A stretch of DNA of 64,000 nucleotides from Collinsella sp. (GCA_019414205.1 DXML01000012.1:364617-428616); one strand, 5' to 3'. Counted from the first letter of the stretch, positions 8,942 to 18,356 are shown. Notes: generated by a model from the sequence alone, not told the origin. Made by a program: numbers and translations.

Positions 8942-8986
8942 ATCAGTCTTAGTTAATTCTTTTTCATCTCTTTGAAAGGAACCACA

Positions 8987-9856
8987 ATGGCCCAGATTAC
9001 CGCCGCTATGGTCAAGCAGCTCCGCGAGATGACCGACTCCCCGATGATGGAGTGCAAGAAGGCTCTCGTCGAGGCTGACGGCGACATGGACGCCGCTGTC
9101 GACGTTCTGCGTAAGAACGGCCTTGCCAAGGCTGCCAAGAAGGCTGGCCGTGAGACCAACGAGGGCGCTGTCGCCGCGTTCGTCTCCGAGGATGGCAAGA
9201 CCGGTGCTCTGCTCGAGCTCTCCTGCGAGACCGACTTCGTTGGCTCCAACGCCAAGTTCACCGGCTTTGCTTCTAAGGTCGCTGAGGTTGTCGCTACCAC
9301 CGAGCCTGCTGACGTCGACTCTCTGCTCGAGAAGCCGATGGGCGAGGAGACCGTTTCCTCCGAGCTCACCGAGATGATTCACATCATGGGCGAGAACATG
9401 AAGATCTCCCGCTTCGCTGCCCGCAAGGCCGAGAACGGCGCGCTCGCTTCTTACATCCACATGGGTGGTAAGATCGGCGTCCTCGTCGAGTTCGCCTTCG
9501 AGAAGGCCGAGACCGCTCAGGCTGAGTCCTTCAAGACCTTCGCTCACGACGTTGCCCTTCAGGTTGCCGCCGTCGCCCCGATCTGCGCTACCCGCGATCA
9601 GGTTCCGGCCGAGACCGTCGAGCACGAGAAGCAGATCTACATGGCCCAGGCTGCCGAGTCCGGCAAGCCCGAGGCTATCCAGGAGAAGATGGCTGTTGGC
9701 CGTCTGGAGAAGTTCTACAAGCAGTCCGTGCTCACCGAGCAGGAGTTCATCAAGGACAGCTCCCTCACCATCAAGAAGTACGCTGAGCAGGTCTCCAAGG
9801 AGCTCGGCGACACCATTACCGTCGTTGCCTTTGACCGTCTGGTCCGTGGCGAGTAA
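8987..9856 (+). CDS. tsf: Translation elongation factor Ts
   Basis: 289-residue guanine nucleotide exchange factor for EF-Tu. The N-terminal UBA-like module reads ITAAMVKQLREMTDSPMMEC and the Tsf signature 1 is close by. ELSCETDFVGSN matches the second signature. Two core subdomains follow (HIMGENMKISRFAAR and VLVEFAFEKAETAQAE), ending in FYKQSVLTEQEFIKD. ATG 8987 lies after GAAAGGA (8973-8979); an in-frame upstream ATG at 8972 overlaps that site and is unlikely. The rpsB-tsf transcript ends at a strong terminator at 9880. Confidence 0.98.
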   Translation: MAQITAAMVKQLREMTDSPMMECKKALVEADGDMDAAVDVLRKNGLAKAAKKAGRETNEGAVAAFVSEDGKTGALLELSCETDFVGSNAKFTGFASKVAEVVATTEPADVDSLLEKPMGEETVSSELTEMIHIMGENMKISRFAARKAENGALASYIHMGGKIGVLVEFAFEKAETAQAESFKTFAHDVALQVAAVAPICATRDQVPAETVEHEKQIYMAQAAESGKPEAIQEKMAVGRLEKFYKQSVLTEQEFIKDSSLTIKKYAEQVSKELGDTITVVAFDRLVRGE

Positions 9857-9879
9857 ATAAGCTCTTGTAGCTGGTAATG

Positions 9880-9915
9880 AGCAGGCTGTGGGTTTTACTC
9901 ACAGCCTGCTTTTTC
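9880..9915 (+). terminator. Intrinsic terminator after tsf
   Basis: Perfect 11-bp stem (9880-9890 with 9900-9910), nine-base loop, then TTTT. Confidence 0.9.
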
Positions 9916-9973
9916 ATGGCTCTTATCAGAGCCTTTGATATCATATTGAGAGTCTAATTAAAGGAGGATCGCT

Positions 9974-10696
9974 TTGTCCGACATCCGATATAAACGAGTG
10001 CTTCTTAAGCTTTCCGGCGAAGCGCTGATGGGCGACGGCCAATATGGCATCGACCCCAAGGTTACCGATCATCTTGCCAAGCAGGTCAAGGAGCTGCTCG
10101 CCGTTGGCCATGAGGTCGGCGTCGTTGTCGGCGGCGGCAATATTTTCCGCGGCATGGCAGGCGCTGCCGGTGGCATGGAGCGTGCTCAGGCCGACTACAT
10201 GGGCATGCTCGCGACCGTTATGAACGCGCTCGCCCTGCAGGATGCTTTCGAGCATAACGACGTTCCCTGCCGTGTGATGAGCGCTATCCAGATGAACGAG
10301 ATCTGCGAGCCCTATATTCGCCGTCGCGCCATCAACCACCTTTCCAAGGGCAACGTCGTTATTTTTGCCGCCGGTTCGGGCAATCCGTACTTTACGACCG
10401 ACACCGCCGCGGCTCTTCGTGCGTGCGAGATCGGCGCCGAGATTCTGATTAAAGCCACCAAGGTTGACGGCATCTACGACAAGGATCCCGTCAAGTGCGC
10501 CGATGCCGTCCGTTTTGACAAGATTACCTATCACGAGGTTCTCGTCCGTGGTCTGCAGGTTATGGATTCCACGGCTACGGCACTGTGCCAGGATAACCGT
10601 ATGCCGATTTTGGTCCTCAACATCGATGGCGAGGACACCGTCAAGCGCGCGCTCGCGGGTGAGCCCGTCGGCACGCTCGTCTATCAGGAGGATTAA
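9974..10696 (+). CDS. pyrH: UMP kinase
   Basis: 240-residue cytoplasmic kinase converting UMP to UDP. Amino-acid-kinase fold: KRVLLKLSGEALMG (phosphate-binding Lys/Gly), VGVVVGGGNIFRG, YMGMLATVMNALALQDA, FAAGSGNPYFTTDTAAALRA and the end VLNIDGEDTVKRAL. The start is TTG 9974, supported by AAGGAGGA (9961-9968) five bases before it; no ATG or GTG is nearer. It is the first gene of the pyrH-frr-uppS-cdsA-dxr-rseP-ispG-proS run. frr begins two bases after its stop. Confidence 0.97.
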   Translation: MSDIRYKRVLLKLSGEALMGDGQYGIDPKVTDHLAKQVKELLAVGHEVGVVVGGGNIFRGMAGAAGGMERAQADYMGMLATVMNALALQDAFEHNDVPCRVMSAIQMNEICEPYIRRRAINHLSKGNVVIFAAGSGNPYFTTDTAAALRACEIGAEILIKATKVDGIYDKDPVKCADAVRFDKITYHEVLVRGLQVMDSTATALCQDNRMPILVLNIDGEDTVKRALAGEPVGTLVYQED

Positions 10697-10698
10697 GC

Positions 10699-11235
10699 AT
10701 GGCAGAGAACATCACCGCCCATATGGACAAGTCGCTCGAGTCCCTCAAGCATAACTTCTCCAAGGTCCGTACCGGTCGCGCCAACGCCAACATTCTGTCC
10801 GACATCACCGTTGATTATTACGGTGTTCCCACGCCGGTCACGCAGGTTGCCGCCGTCAAGACCCCCGAGGCTCACATGCTGCTCATCGAGCCGTGGGACA
10901 AGGCGCTCATCAACGCTATCGTCAAGGCCATCGGCGCTTCCGATCTGGGCATTACCCCCAACTCCGATGGCACCGTCGTTCGTCTGCCGTTCCCGGCCCC
11001 CACTGAGGAGCGCCGTCGCGAACTCGTCAAGGAGTGCCGCGAGTACGCCGAGCAGGCCAAGGTGTCTATCCGTAACATCCGTCGCGACTTCAACAACAAG
11101 CTCGAGCGCGATGAGGAGCTCACCGAGGACGATGTCCGTCGCGAGCAGGCCAAGGTCCAGAAGCACACCGATGAGTATGTCGCCAAGGTCGAGGAGCTTC
11201 TGAAGGAAAAAGAAGCCGAGGTCATGGAGATCTAA
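10699..11235 (+). CDS. frr: Ribosome recycling factor
   Basis: 178-residue factor that splits post-termination ribosomes together with EF-G. The whole length matches the family: SLESLKHNFSKVRTGRANAN, YYGVPTPVTQVAAV, LLIEPWDKALINAIVKAI, DLGITPNSDGTVVRLPFP, PTEERRRELVKECREYAEQ and IRRDFNNKLERDEELTED. ATG 10699 uses an AGGAGG that sits inside the last codons of pyrH, so expression is likely coupled. uppS starts two bases downstream. Confidence 0.98.
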   Translation: MAENITAHMDKSLESLKHNFSKVRTGRANANILSDITVDYYGVPTPVTQVAAVKTPEAHMLLIEPWDKALINAIVKAIGASDLGITPNSDGTVVRLPFPAPTEERRRELVKECREYAEQAKVSIRNIRRDFNNKLERDEELTEDDVRREQAKVQKHTDEYVAKVEELLKEKEAEVMEI

Positions 11236-11236
11236 G

Positions 11237-12031
11237 GTGCAATACGACGAGCATAAACTGGTCGAGTATTTTGCCGACGCCCCTGCGGGCGTCGGTTTTT
11301 CCGACCTTGACCTCAATAACATTCCGCACCATATCTCGTGCATCATGGACGGCAACGGTCGTTGGGCCACGTCGCGCGGTCTTGCACGCACTGAGGGCCA
11401 CAAGGCGGGTATCGTCTCGCTGCGCGAGATCATTACCGCCTGCGTGCGCCTGGGCGTCGACGTGCTTTCTGCCTATGCGTTTTCTACCGAAAACTGGAAC
11501 CGTCCGCAGCATGAGGTAAACGTCTTGATGCATCTGTTTGCCAAGACTTTCATCGACGAGCTGCCGCTTCTGAAGCGCGAAAACGTGCGTGTTGTCTTTT
11601 TGGGTGACATTTCCGCGCTGCCCAAGAAGACCCGCGACGTTTTTGAACGCGGTCTTGCCGAGTGCGCCGATCACACCGGCATGACGCTGGCGCTTGCCGT
11701 CAACTACGGCGCGCGTGCCGAGATTACCCGCGCTGTCCGTCAGATTGCACTCGACGCTGCCGCCGGTAAGATCGATCCTGCCGCAATTGATGACGACATG
11801 GTGGCTTCCCATCTCTATACCGCCGGCCTTCCCGATCCTGAGCTTGTGATTCGCACCTCTGGTGAGCTGCGCCTTTCGAACTATCTGCTGTGGCAGGTGG
11901 CTTATTCCGAATTCTACGTCACCGATACCTATTGGCCTGACTTTGATCGTTGGGGCCTTGTCGACGCCATTTTGGCCTATCAGGGCCGTGACCGTAGGTT
12001 TGGTGGACTGAGCAAGACCGAGGAGGCTTAA
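11237..12031 (+). CDS. uppS: Undecaprenyl diphosphate synthase
   Basis: 264-residue cis-prenyltransferase making C55-PP, the lipid carrier for peptidoglycan. Key sites: HISCIMDGNGRWA with catalytic Asp, GHKAG, LSAYAFSTENWNRP, LAVNYGARAEI and PELVIRTSGELRLSNYLLWQ followed by SEFYVTDTYWPDF. A 35-residue N-terminal extension precedes the core. The start is GTG 11237, two bases after frr. cdsA follows two bases after its stop; the frr-uppS-cdsA-dxr-rseP order is widely conserved. Confidence 0.96.
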   Translation: MQYDEHKLVEYFADAPAGVGFSDLDLNNIPHHISCIMDGNGRWATSRGLARTEGHKAGIVSLREIITACVRLGVDVLSAYAFSTENWNRPQHEVNVLMHLFAKTFIDELPLLKRENVRVVFLGDISALPKKTRDVFERGLAECADHTGMTLALAVNYGARAEITRAVRQIALDAAAGKIDPAAIDDDMVASHLYTAGLPDPELVIRTSGELRLSNYLLWQVAYSEFYVTDTYWPDFDRWGLVDAILAYQGRDRRFGGLSKTEEA

Positions 12032-12033
12032 TC

Positions 12034-12933
12034 GTGTCCGATCGTCCCAAGGCATCTGCTCCCAAGACGCCTGCGCGCAAAGCTGCCGCTGCGGGAGCGC
12101 CTGCAGCGAAGAGCGGCACCGGTTCGTGGCTGGCGGGCTTTATTACCCGTGCCGCCGCCGGTATCGTCTACGCCGTTGTCTTTATCCTGTGCCTGGTTTT
12201 GGGTATCGTGCCCACGGCCATCTTTGTTTCTGTCATGAGCGGTCTGTGCTGCTATGAGTTTTTCCGTATGACAAGGCTTGATGGCAAGATGGCTAACGAG
12301 CGCATGGGTATCGCTGCCGCCGTACTCTTTCCGCTGTCGGCGTTGGGCGATTCGATGTTGCTGAATGCCCTGCTTTTTGCCCTGATGCTCGCTGTGGGCA
12401 TTTGGTATGTCTGGTCGCCGCGTACCCGCATCTCTGATGTGGCAGTGACGCTCATGGGTCCCATCTACACTGGCTTTATGCTGTCGGCTATCGTGCTGCT
12501 GCGCGATGCCGTGCCCGGTTTTGCCGGTGCCCTGCTTTCAGTGGGCGTTTGCGCGTCCCTTTGGGTCTCCGATTCGTTTGCCTACATCGTGGGCAGCCGT
12601 ATCGGCAAGCACAAGATGGTTCCCAAGATCTCTCCCAAAAAGAGCTGGGAGGGGTTTGCCGGCGGCATCCTGGGCTCGGTTTTGATTTGGCTCATCCTGT
12701 GGGCGACGCACTTCTACAAGCTCAGCCTGCCCTATGCGCTGCTGTGCGGCGTGGTCGTGTCCATTCTGGGCGTTATCGGCGACCTTATCGAGTCGCGCAT
12801 CAAGCGCGGTGTGGGCGTCAAGGATTCCGGCAACCTTATCCCGGGCCACGGCGGAATGCTCGATCGTAGCGATTCGCTTATCTTCGGCTGCATTACCGCG
12901 CAGCTGTTGCTGATGATCGGAGGCGTGCTGTAA
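12034..12933 (+). CDS. cdsA: Phosphatidate cytidylyltransferase (CDP-diacylglycerol synthase)
   Basis: 299-residue integral membrane enzyme forming CDP-diacylglycerol from phosphatidate and CTP. An Ala/Lys/Pro-rich cytoplasmic tail (residues 1-35) precedes seven or so hydrophobic segments. SPKKSWEGFAGG and the signature run from SRIKRGVGVKDSGNLIPGH to GGMLDRSDSL near residues 250-283 identify the family. GTG 12034 is the start, with AGGAGG inside the end of uppS. The stop shares one base with the dxr ATG. The product supplies PgsA, encoded at 58697. Confidence 0.95.
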   Translation: MSDRPKASAPKTPARKAAAAGAPAAKSGTGSWLAGFITRAAAGIVYAVVFILCLVLGIVPTAIFVSVMSGLCCYEFFRMTRLDGKMANERMGIAAAVLFPLSALGDSMLLNALLFALMLAVGIWYVWSPRTRISDVAVTLMGPIYTGFMLSAIVLLRDAVPGFAGALLSVGVCASLWVSDSFAYIVGSRIGKHKMVPKISPKKSWEGFAGGILGSVLIWLILWATHFYKLSLPYALLCGVVVSILGVIGDLIESRIKRGVGVKDSGNLIPGHGGMLDRSDSLIFGCITAQLLLMIGGVL

Positions 12934-14120
12934 TGTCCTTCCAGACGACGTATGGCCCCGATGGACGCCTTCGCGTTGCCATCCTGGGTTGTACGGGCTC
13001 TATCGGCACCCAAGCGCTCGATGTGTGCCGCCAGCATGCCGATCGCCTGCAGGTGACGGCGCTGTCCGTTAACTCCAGTACCTCCGAGCTCGTTGCCGCT
13101 GCCCGCGAGTTCTCGGTTCCGGCGGTTGCCGTGGCCGCTGTCGATCATGGCGATGACGCCGTGCTGCAGGAGTTGCCCGAGGGAACGAAGCTCGGCGTTG
13201 GCGCGCAGGCGGTTTGCGAGCTCGCGCGTCGCGACGATGTCGACTGCGTGCTTGTCGCTATTGTGGGCGCCGCCGGTCTCGAGGCGAGCCATGCGGCCTT
13301 GACCTCGAATAAGCGCCTTGCCCTTGCCAACAAGGAGTCCCTCGTCGTCGGTGGCGACTTGCTTATGCCGTTGGCGCAACCGGGCCAGCTTATTCCAGTC
13401 GACTCTGAGCACTCCGCCATTTACCAGTGCTATCTGGGGGAGAACCCGCGCGAGGCTCATTGTATTTGGCTCACCTGCTCGGGCGGTCCGTTCTTTGGCC
13501 GCACGCGAGACGAGCTCGATCGCGTGACGCGTGCCGATGCCCTCGCACATCCCACGTGGGCCATGGGTGCCAAGATCACCATTGACTCCGCCACCCTCAT
13601 GAACAAGGGCCTGGAGCGCATCGAGGCCATGCATCTGTTTAACTGCGACCTCGATTTCATTAACGTGGTCGTGCAGCGTCAGTCCAAGATTCACTCTATG
13701 GTTGAGTTTGCCGACGGCTCCGTGATGGCGCATCTCGGTGCATCCGACATGCGTATTCCCATCCAGTTCGCGTTCTCGTATCCCGAGCGTTGGGATACCC
13801 CGGCGCCTCGTATCGATTTCCGCGAGCTGGGGCAGCTCACGTTTGATGCTGCCGACATGGATACCTTCCGCTGTCTGGCACTGGCCGAGCGCGCCGGCAA
13901 GATGGGTGGCACCATGCCGTGCGTGCTCAATGCCGCCAACGAGGTCGCCGTCGATGCCTTCCTGCACGATGGCTGCAGCTTTACCGATATCGATCGCATT
14001 GTGGAATCCTGCATGGACGCCCACGATATGCAGGCGGTCGATTCGTTTGAGCAGCTTCGCGACATCGATGCGTGGGCGCGTGAAAAGGCTGCGCAGGTGC
14101 TCGCCGCAACCCGTTCCTAA
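12933..14120 (+). CDS. dxr: 1-deoxy-D-xylulose 5-phosphate reductoisomerase
   Basis: 395-residue NADPH enzyme converting DXP to MEP, the committed step of the non-mevalonate isoprenoid pathway. The N-terminal Rossmann motif is ILGCTGSIGTQALDV. ALANKESLVVGGDLL, PVDSEHSAIYQCY, LTCSGGPF and HPTWAMGAKITIDSATLMNKG carry the metal and substrate residues. VQRQSKIHSMVEFADGSV and GGTMPCVLNAANEVAVDAFL follow. One-base overlap with cdsA. The pathway enzyme IspG is encoded two genes downstream, which ties this cluster to isoprenoid supply for UppS. Confidence 0.97.
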   Translation: MSFQTTYGPDGRLRVAILGCTGSIGTQALDVCRQHADRLQVTALSVNSSTSELVAAAREFSVPAVAVAAVDHGDDAVLQELPEGTKLGVGAQAVCELARRDDVDCVLVAIVGAAGLEASHAALTSNKRLALANKESLVVGGDLLMPLAQPGQLIPVDSEHSAIYQCYLGENPREAHCIWLTCSGGPFFGRTRDELDRVTRADALAHPTWAMGAKITIDSATLMNKGLERIEAMHLFNCDLDFINVVVQRQSKIHSMVEFADGSVMAHLGASDMRIPIQFAFSYPERWDTPAPRIDFRELGQLTFDAADMDTFRCLALAERAGKMGGTMPCVLNAANEVAVDAFLHDGCSFTDIDRIVESCMDAHDMQAVDSFEQLRDIDAWAREKAAQVLAATRS

Positions 14121-14145
14121 CCCATAAGGATTGCTTTTTCGTTTT

Positions 14146-15507
14146 ATGGATACTGTTCTGAGCGTTCTCTCATCGGTCTTTTGGGGCCTGCTGATGCTTT
14201 CCGTCCTCGTGTTTTTGCACGAGGGCGGCCACTTTTTGGCGGCGCGTGCCTGCGGCGTCCGTGTGACCGAGTTCTTTTTGGGTCTGCCGTGCCGCTTTGA
14301 CATCCATTACACGTCGCGTCGCATTGGAACCAAGTTTGGCGTGACCCCGCTGCTGCTGGGTGGCTACGCTGCCATCTGCGGTATGGATCCGACCGATGTT
14401 TCGTGCACCGATCGCGTGCTCGCGGCTATCTATCGTCATGGTCGCGTGACCGTGGCCGACCTTGCTGTCGATCTCGAGCTTTCCGAGGAGGATGTGCTCG
14501 AGGCATGCGCCCTTTTGCTGGGCTGGGGCTCCATCGCACCCTGGTATGAGGAAGGGGAGAAGCCCTCGCCGAGCTACTATCCCACCAAGTATCAGACGCT
14601 GCCGCGAGATGCGGCGGGTTACACCACCTTTGACGGCCGCCGTTTCGATCGCGAACATTCAACTGCCGAGGGCGATGCGTGGGAGCTGCCGTGCGGCGAG
14701 GCCGAGTTCCTTGCGCAAGAGCGCTCGCACACCTATCTTGGCCAAGGCTTTCTCAAGCGCGCCTTTATGCTGCTCGCGGGCATTATCGTCAATATCTTGA
14801 CGGGTTTTTTGCTCCTTATGAGCATCTATTCCATTGCGGGTGTCACCGTGCCGATGGATACCAACGTGATCGGTCAGGTTGACGAGGGGTCTATTGCCGC
14901 CAAGGCGGGTATCGAGGCCGGTGATGCAATCCTTTCGGTTGACGGAGTATCGTGCTCTACCTGGATTGACGTTTACGATGCCATCGGCAAGGCTGCCGGT
15001 AAGGACGATATCGCCATCGAGTACGAGCGTGACGGCAAGCAGCATTCGACCACGGTTGCGCTCAAAGAGGACGAGCGTCTAGGTGTGTATGCCTCTACGC
15101 AGGTGGTCCGTTTAGACCCCATCACGTCGGCTCGCCTGTCGTTCTCCTATGTCGTGCAGACAGCGGATGGCGTGATGCGCCTGCTCCAGCCGCAGCATAC
15201 GATGGAGATTCTCGATCAGTCTTCTTCGATCGTGGGTATTAGCGTTATGTCCTCACAGGCCGCTGCTGCCGGCCCTGCCACGTTCCTTTCGTTTGCCGCC
15301 CTCATTTCGTTCTCGCTTGGCTTTATGAACCTGCTGCCCATCCCGCCACTCGATGGCGGCAAGCTAGTCATCGAGATCATTCAAAAGATTGCGGGCCGCG
15401 AGCTTCCGCTCAAGGTCCAGACGATTGTGAGCTATGTGGGCATCGCGCTCTTTGCGCTGCTGTTTGTCTATATGCTTCGTTCCGACATCCTTCGATTTAT
15501 TCTGTAG
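14146..15507 (+). CDS. rseP: RseP-like site-2 protease with an inserted winged-helix-like segment
   Basis: About 453-residue membrane zinc protease of the M50 family, which cleaves membrane proteins inside the bilayer. HEGGH is at residues 25-29 in the first membrane helix. GVTPLLLGGYAA follows, then one PDZ domain (about 235-320, with GSIAAKAGIEAGDAILSVDG) and FMNLLPIPPLDGGKL with the third metal ligand. Between GGYAAICGMD and the second helix (FMLLAGIIVNILTGF) lies an extra segment of about 120 residues. Its first part, DRVLAAIYRHGRVTVADLAV to LLLGWGSIAPWYE, looks like a winged helix. Start uncertain: ATG 14146 has a distant AAGGA, while TTG 14131 is too close to it. Confidence 0.88.
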   Translation: MDTVLSVLSSVFWGLLMLSVLVFLHEGGHFLAARACGVRVTEFFLGLPCRFDIHYTSRRIGTKFGVTPLLLGGYAAICGMDPTDVSCTDRVLAAIYRHGRVTVADLAVDLELSEEDVLEACALLLGWGSIAPWYEEGEKPSPSYYPTKYQTLPRDAAGYTTFDGRRFDREHSTAEGDAWELPCGEAEFLAQERSHTYLGQGFLKRAFMLLAGIIVNILTGFLLLMSIYSIAGVTVPMDTNVIGQVDEGSIAAKAGIEAGDAILSVDGVSCSTWIDVYDAIGKAAGKDDIAIEYERDGKQHSTTVALKEDERLGVYASTQVVRLDPITSARLSFSYVVQTADGVMRLLQPQHTMEILDQSSSIVGISVMSSQAAAAGPATFLSFAALISFSLGFMNLLPIPPLDGGKLVIEIIQKIAGRELPLKVQTIVSYVGIALFALLFVYMLRSDILRFIL

Positions 15508-15520
15508 GGGAGTGTTTGGA

Positions 15521-16603
15521 TTGTCTTTATCCCATCCTTTGCCTCGCGAGCTGACGCGCCCCGTGCATGTGGGCGGCGTGCAGATCGGTGGCGGCGCGCC
15601 GGTGGTGGTTCAGTCTATGACCTGCACCGATACCGCTGATGCCCAGGCAACGCTTGCGCAAGTGTGCGCGTTGGCGCAGGCTGGCTGCGATATCGTGCGT
15701 GTGAGCGTGCCTACCGAGGCCGCGCTTGAGGGTTTCCGCACCATCTGTGCCGAGTCTCCGGTGCCGATTGTCGCTGATATCCACTTTAACCATAAGCTCG
15801 CCATTGGTGCCGTTGAGGCCGGTGCCGCCAAGCTCCGCATCAATCCCGGCAACATTGGCGATTGGGCCAAGGTCGATGCCGTGATCGATGCCGCGGGCGC
15901 TGCTGGGTGCGCGATTCGCATTGGCGTGAACGCGGGCTCGCTTGAGCAGGATATCGCCGAGCGCGAAGACCTCACGCAGCCCGAGAAGCTCGTGATGTCT
16001 AGCGAGCGCTTTGTGCGGCACTTTGAGGACCGCGGCTTTAAGAACATTGTGCTTTCGGCCAAGGCCCATAGCGTGCAAACGACGCTCGATACCTATCGAG
16101 CCCTGTCGCGTGAGATTCCACACGTTCCGCTTCACCTGGGCGTGACGGAGGCGGGGACCAAGCTTCAGGGCACCATCAAGAGCTCTGTAGGCTTGGGTAT
16201 CTTGCTTTCCGAAGGCATCGGCGACACCATGCGTGTGTCGCTCACGGCCGATCCGGTTGAGGAGCCGCCTGTCGCCTGGGGAATTTTGCAGTCGCTGGGC
16301 CTGCGTCGCCGTGGTCCCGAGATTGTCTCGTGCCCCACGTGCGCCCGCTGCCAGGTTAACCTCATTCCCATCGCCGAGGAGGTCACCGAGCGGCTTATGA
16401 ACTATTCCGCGCCGCTTTCGATTGCCGTCATGGGATGTGCCGTAAATGGCCCCGGTGAGGCTTCTGATGCCGACCTAGGCGTTGCTTGCGGACGTGGTCA
16501 GGCCTTGCTCTTTTCGCATGGCCAGATCATTGGTAAAGTAGCTGAGGACCAAATTGTCGACGCGCTTATGGCAGAGGTCGACAAGCTTATTGAGGAGAAA
16601 TAA
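15521..16603 (+). CDS. ispG: 4-hydroxy-3-methylbut-2-en-1-yl diphosphate synthase
   Basis: 360-residue iron-sulfur enzyme making HMBPP from MEcPP in the isoprenoid pathway. The TIM-barrel part has VVVQSMTCTDTADAQATLAQ, GCDIVRVSVPTE, PIVADIHFNHKLA, KLRINPGNIG and GVNAGSLEQDI. The C-terminal [4Fe-4S] domain shows SCPTCARCQVNL and VMGCAVNGPGEASDADLG. TTG 15521 is preferred because AGGGGAG lies about eight bases upstream; a GTG at 15512 overlaps that site. The length is normal for the short bacterial form. proS starts at the base after the stop. Confidence 0.96.
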   Translation: MSLSHPLPRELTRPVHVGGVQIGGGAPVVVQSMTCTDTADAQATLAQVCALAQAGCDIVRVSVPTEAALEGFRTICAESPVPIVADIHFNHKLAIGAVEAGAAKLRINPGNIGDWAKVDAVIDAAGAAGCAIRIGVNAGSLEQDIAEREDLTQPEKLVMSSERFVRHFEDRGFKNIVLSAKAHSVQTTLDTYRALSREIPHVPLHLGVTEAGTKLQGTIKSSVGLGILLSEGIGDTMRVSLTADPVEEPPVAWGILQSLGLRRRGPEIVSCPTCARCQVNLIPIAEEVTERLMNYSAPLSIAVMGCAVNGPGEASDADLGVACGRGQALLFSHGQIIGKVAEDQIVDALMAEVDKLIEEK

Positions 16604-18325
16604 ATGACCCGAGCAATGTATATGTCTAAGCTCTATGCGCCGACGCTTAAAGAGGATCCGGCGGACGCTGAGCTCGCCAGCCACCGCCTGCTGCTCCGTG
16701 CCGGCATGATCCGCAAGGAGGCCGCCGGTCTGTATTCCTACCTGCCGCTCGCATGGCGCTCGATTCGCAAGATCGAGAACATCGTGCGCGACGAGATGGA
16801 CGCCGCCGGCGCCCAGGAGCTTATGATGCCTATCATGGTCGATGCCGAGTTGTGGCGTGAGTCCGGCCGTATCGATGCCTATGGCAAGGAGCTTGTGCGC
16901 TTTGACGACCGTCATGGTCGCGAGTTCGTGCTGGGCCCCACGCACGAGGAGACCGTCACGGCCCTGGTGCGCAACGAGCTGCGCTCCTATAAGCAGCTGC
17001 CAGTGAACCTCTATCACATCCAGGATAAGTTCCGCGACGAGTTCCGTCCCCGTTTTGGCCTGATGCGCGGTCGCGAGTTCATCATGAAGGATGCCTACAG
17101 CTTCTCCGCCACGCAGGAGAGCTTGCAGGAGGAGTATGACAAGATGAAGCAGGCCTACGCTAACATTTGCGAGCGCTGCTACATCAAGGCCTTGCCCGTC
17201 GTCGCCGACTCCGGCGAGATCGGTGGCGATACCTCCGTCGAGTACATGGCTTTGGCCGACGCCGGCGAGGCTTCTCTCGTCTATTGCGATGACTGCGGTT
17301 TTGCCGCCGATGATGAGGCTGCAAGCACCAAGGTCGTCGTGACCGAGGGCCCCGGCGACGGTACGCTTACCAAGGTCGAGACTCCGGGCATGGGCACCAT
17401 CGAGGCTGTTGCCAAGTTCTTCGGCTTCCCCGAGAACGGTACGCGCAAGTCCCTGGCTCTCATCGACGCCGAGGGCAAGCCCGTCGTGGCCATCGTCCCG
17501 GGCGATCATGAGCTCAACGACTGCAAGGCCGAGCATGTCTTTGGCAAGGGTTATCGCATGATGACGGACGAGGAGCTCCAGACCTACGGTCTGCACAAGG
17601 GCTTTATCGGACCGGTTAACTTGCCCGAGGGCATCCGTCTGGTGTGCGACGAGAGCCTGCGCGAGTCCAAGCAGTGGGCCTGCGGTGCCAACGAGGTCGA
17701 TTATCACTTTACCGGTGCCTGCCCCGAGCGCGACTTTACCGTCGATGAGTGGGCAGATCTGGTCACCGTCGTTGCCGGCGATCCCTGCCCGCACTGCGGC
17801 AAGCCGCTCTCTGCTGCTCGCGGCATCGAGGTCTCGCAGGTCTTCCAGCTGGGTACCAAGTATTCCGAGGCCATGGGCGCCACCTTTATGGACGAGGACG
17901 GCAAGGAGAAGCCGCTTATCATGGGTTGCTACGGCGTGGGCGTGTCCCGCTCGCTTGCTGCCGTCGTGGAGCAGCACAACGACGAGCATGGTATCGTCTG
18001 GCCGGTTTCCGTTGCCCCGTACGAGGTCGCTGTGATTCCGCTCGATCCCAAGAAGGAGGAGTGCGCAACCGTCTGCGACCAAATCGTCGAGGGCTTGTGC
18101 GCCGAGGGTATCGAGGTCGTCGTCGACGACCGCGACGAGCGTCCCGGCTTTAAGTTTGCCGATAACGACCTTATGGGATTCCCGTATCAGGTGGTGCTTG
18201 GTAAGCGTGGCCTTAAGAATGGCACCGTTGAGCTCAAGGACCGTGCCACGGGCGAGCGCGAGGACGTGGCGATTGACGAGGTCGTCGCCAAGGTTGCCGA
18301 GCTTGTTAAGGCGGCCCGCCGTTAA
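16604..18325 (+). CDS. proS: Prolyl-tRNA synthetase
   Basis: 573-residue class II aminoacyl-tRNA synthetase of the bacterial type. Motif 1 region MIRKEAAGLYSYLPLAWR, motif 2 FRDEFRPRFGLMRGREF, then FIMKDAYSFSA. An inserted editing (YbaK-like) domain spans roughly residues 225-385 and contains GTIEAVAKFFGF and the block ending CGANEVDYHFTGACPERDF. Motif 3 is CYGVGVSRSLAAVVEQH. The anticodon-binding domain reads DDRDERPGFKFADND and GFPYQVVLGKR. ATG 16604 follows the ispG stop directly; ATG 16619 is possible. It is the last gene of the pyrH operon. Confidence 0.97.
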   Translation: MTRAMYMSKLYAPTLKEDPADAELASHRLLLRAGMIRKEAAGLYSYLPLAWRSIRKIENIVRDEMDAAGAQELMMPIMVDAELWRESGRIDAYGKELVRFDDRHGREFVLGPTHEETVTALVRNELRSYKQLPVNLYHIQDKFRDEFRPRFGLMRGREFIMKDAYSFSATQESLQEEYDKMKQAYANICERCYIKALPVVADSGEIGGDTSVEYMALADAGEASLVYCDDCGFAADDEAASTKVVVTEGPGDGTLTKVETPGMGTIEAVAKFFGFPENGTRKSLALIDAEGKPVVAIVPGDHELNDCKAEHVFGKGYRMMTDEELQTYGLHKGFIGPVNLPEGIRLVCDESLRESKQWACGANEVDYHFTGACPERDFTVDEWADLVTVVAGDPCPHCGKPLSAARGIEVSQVFQLGTKYSEAMGATFMDEDGKEKPLIMGCYGVGVSRSLAAVVEQHNDEHGIVWPVSVAPYEVAVIPLDPKKEECATVCDQIVEGLCAEGIEVVVDDRDERPGFKFADNDLMGFPYQVVLGKRGLKNGTVELKDRATGEREDVAIDEVVAKVAELVKAARR

Positions 18326-18356
18326 TCGACGTTTCTGCTATTAGATGTAATTGCGG

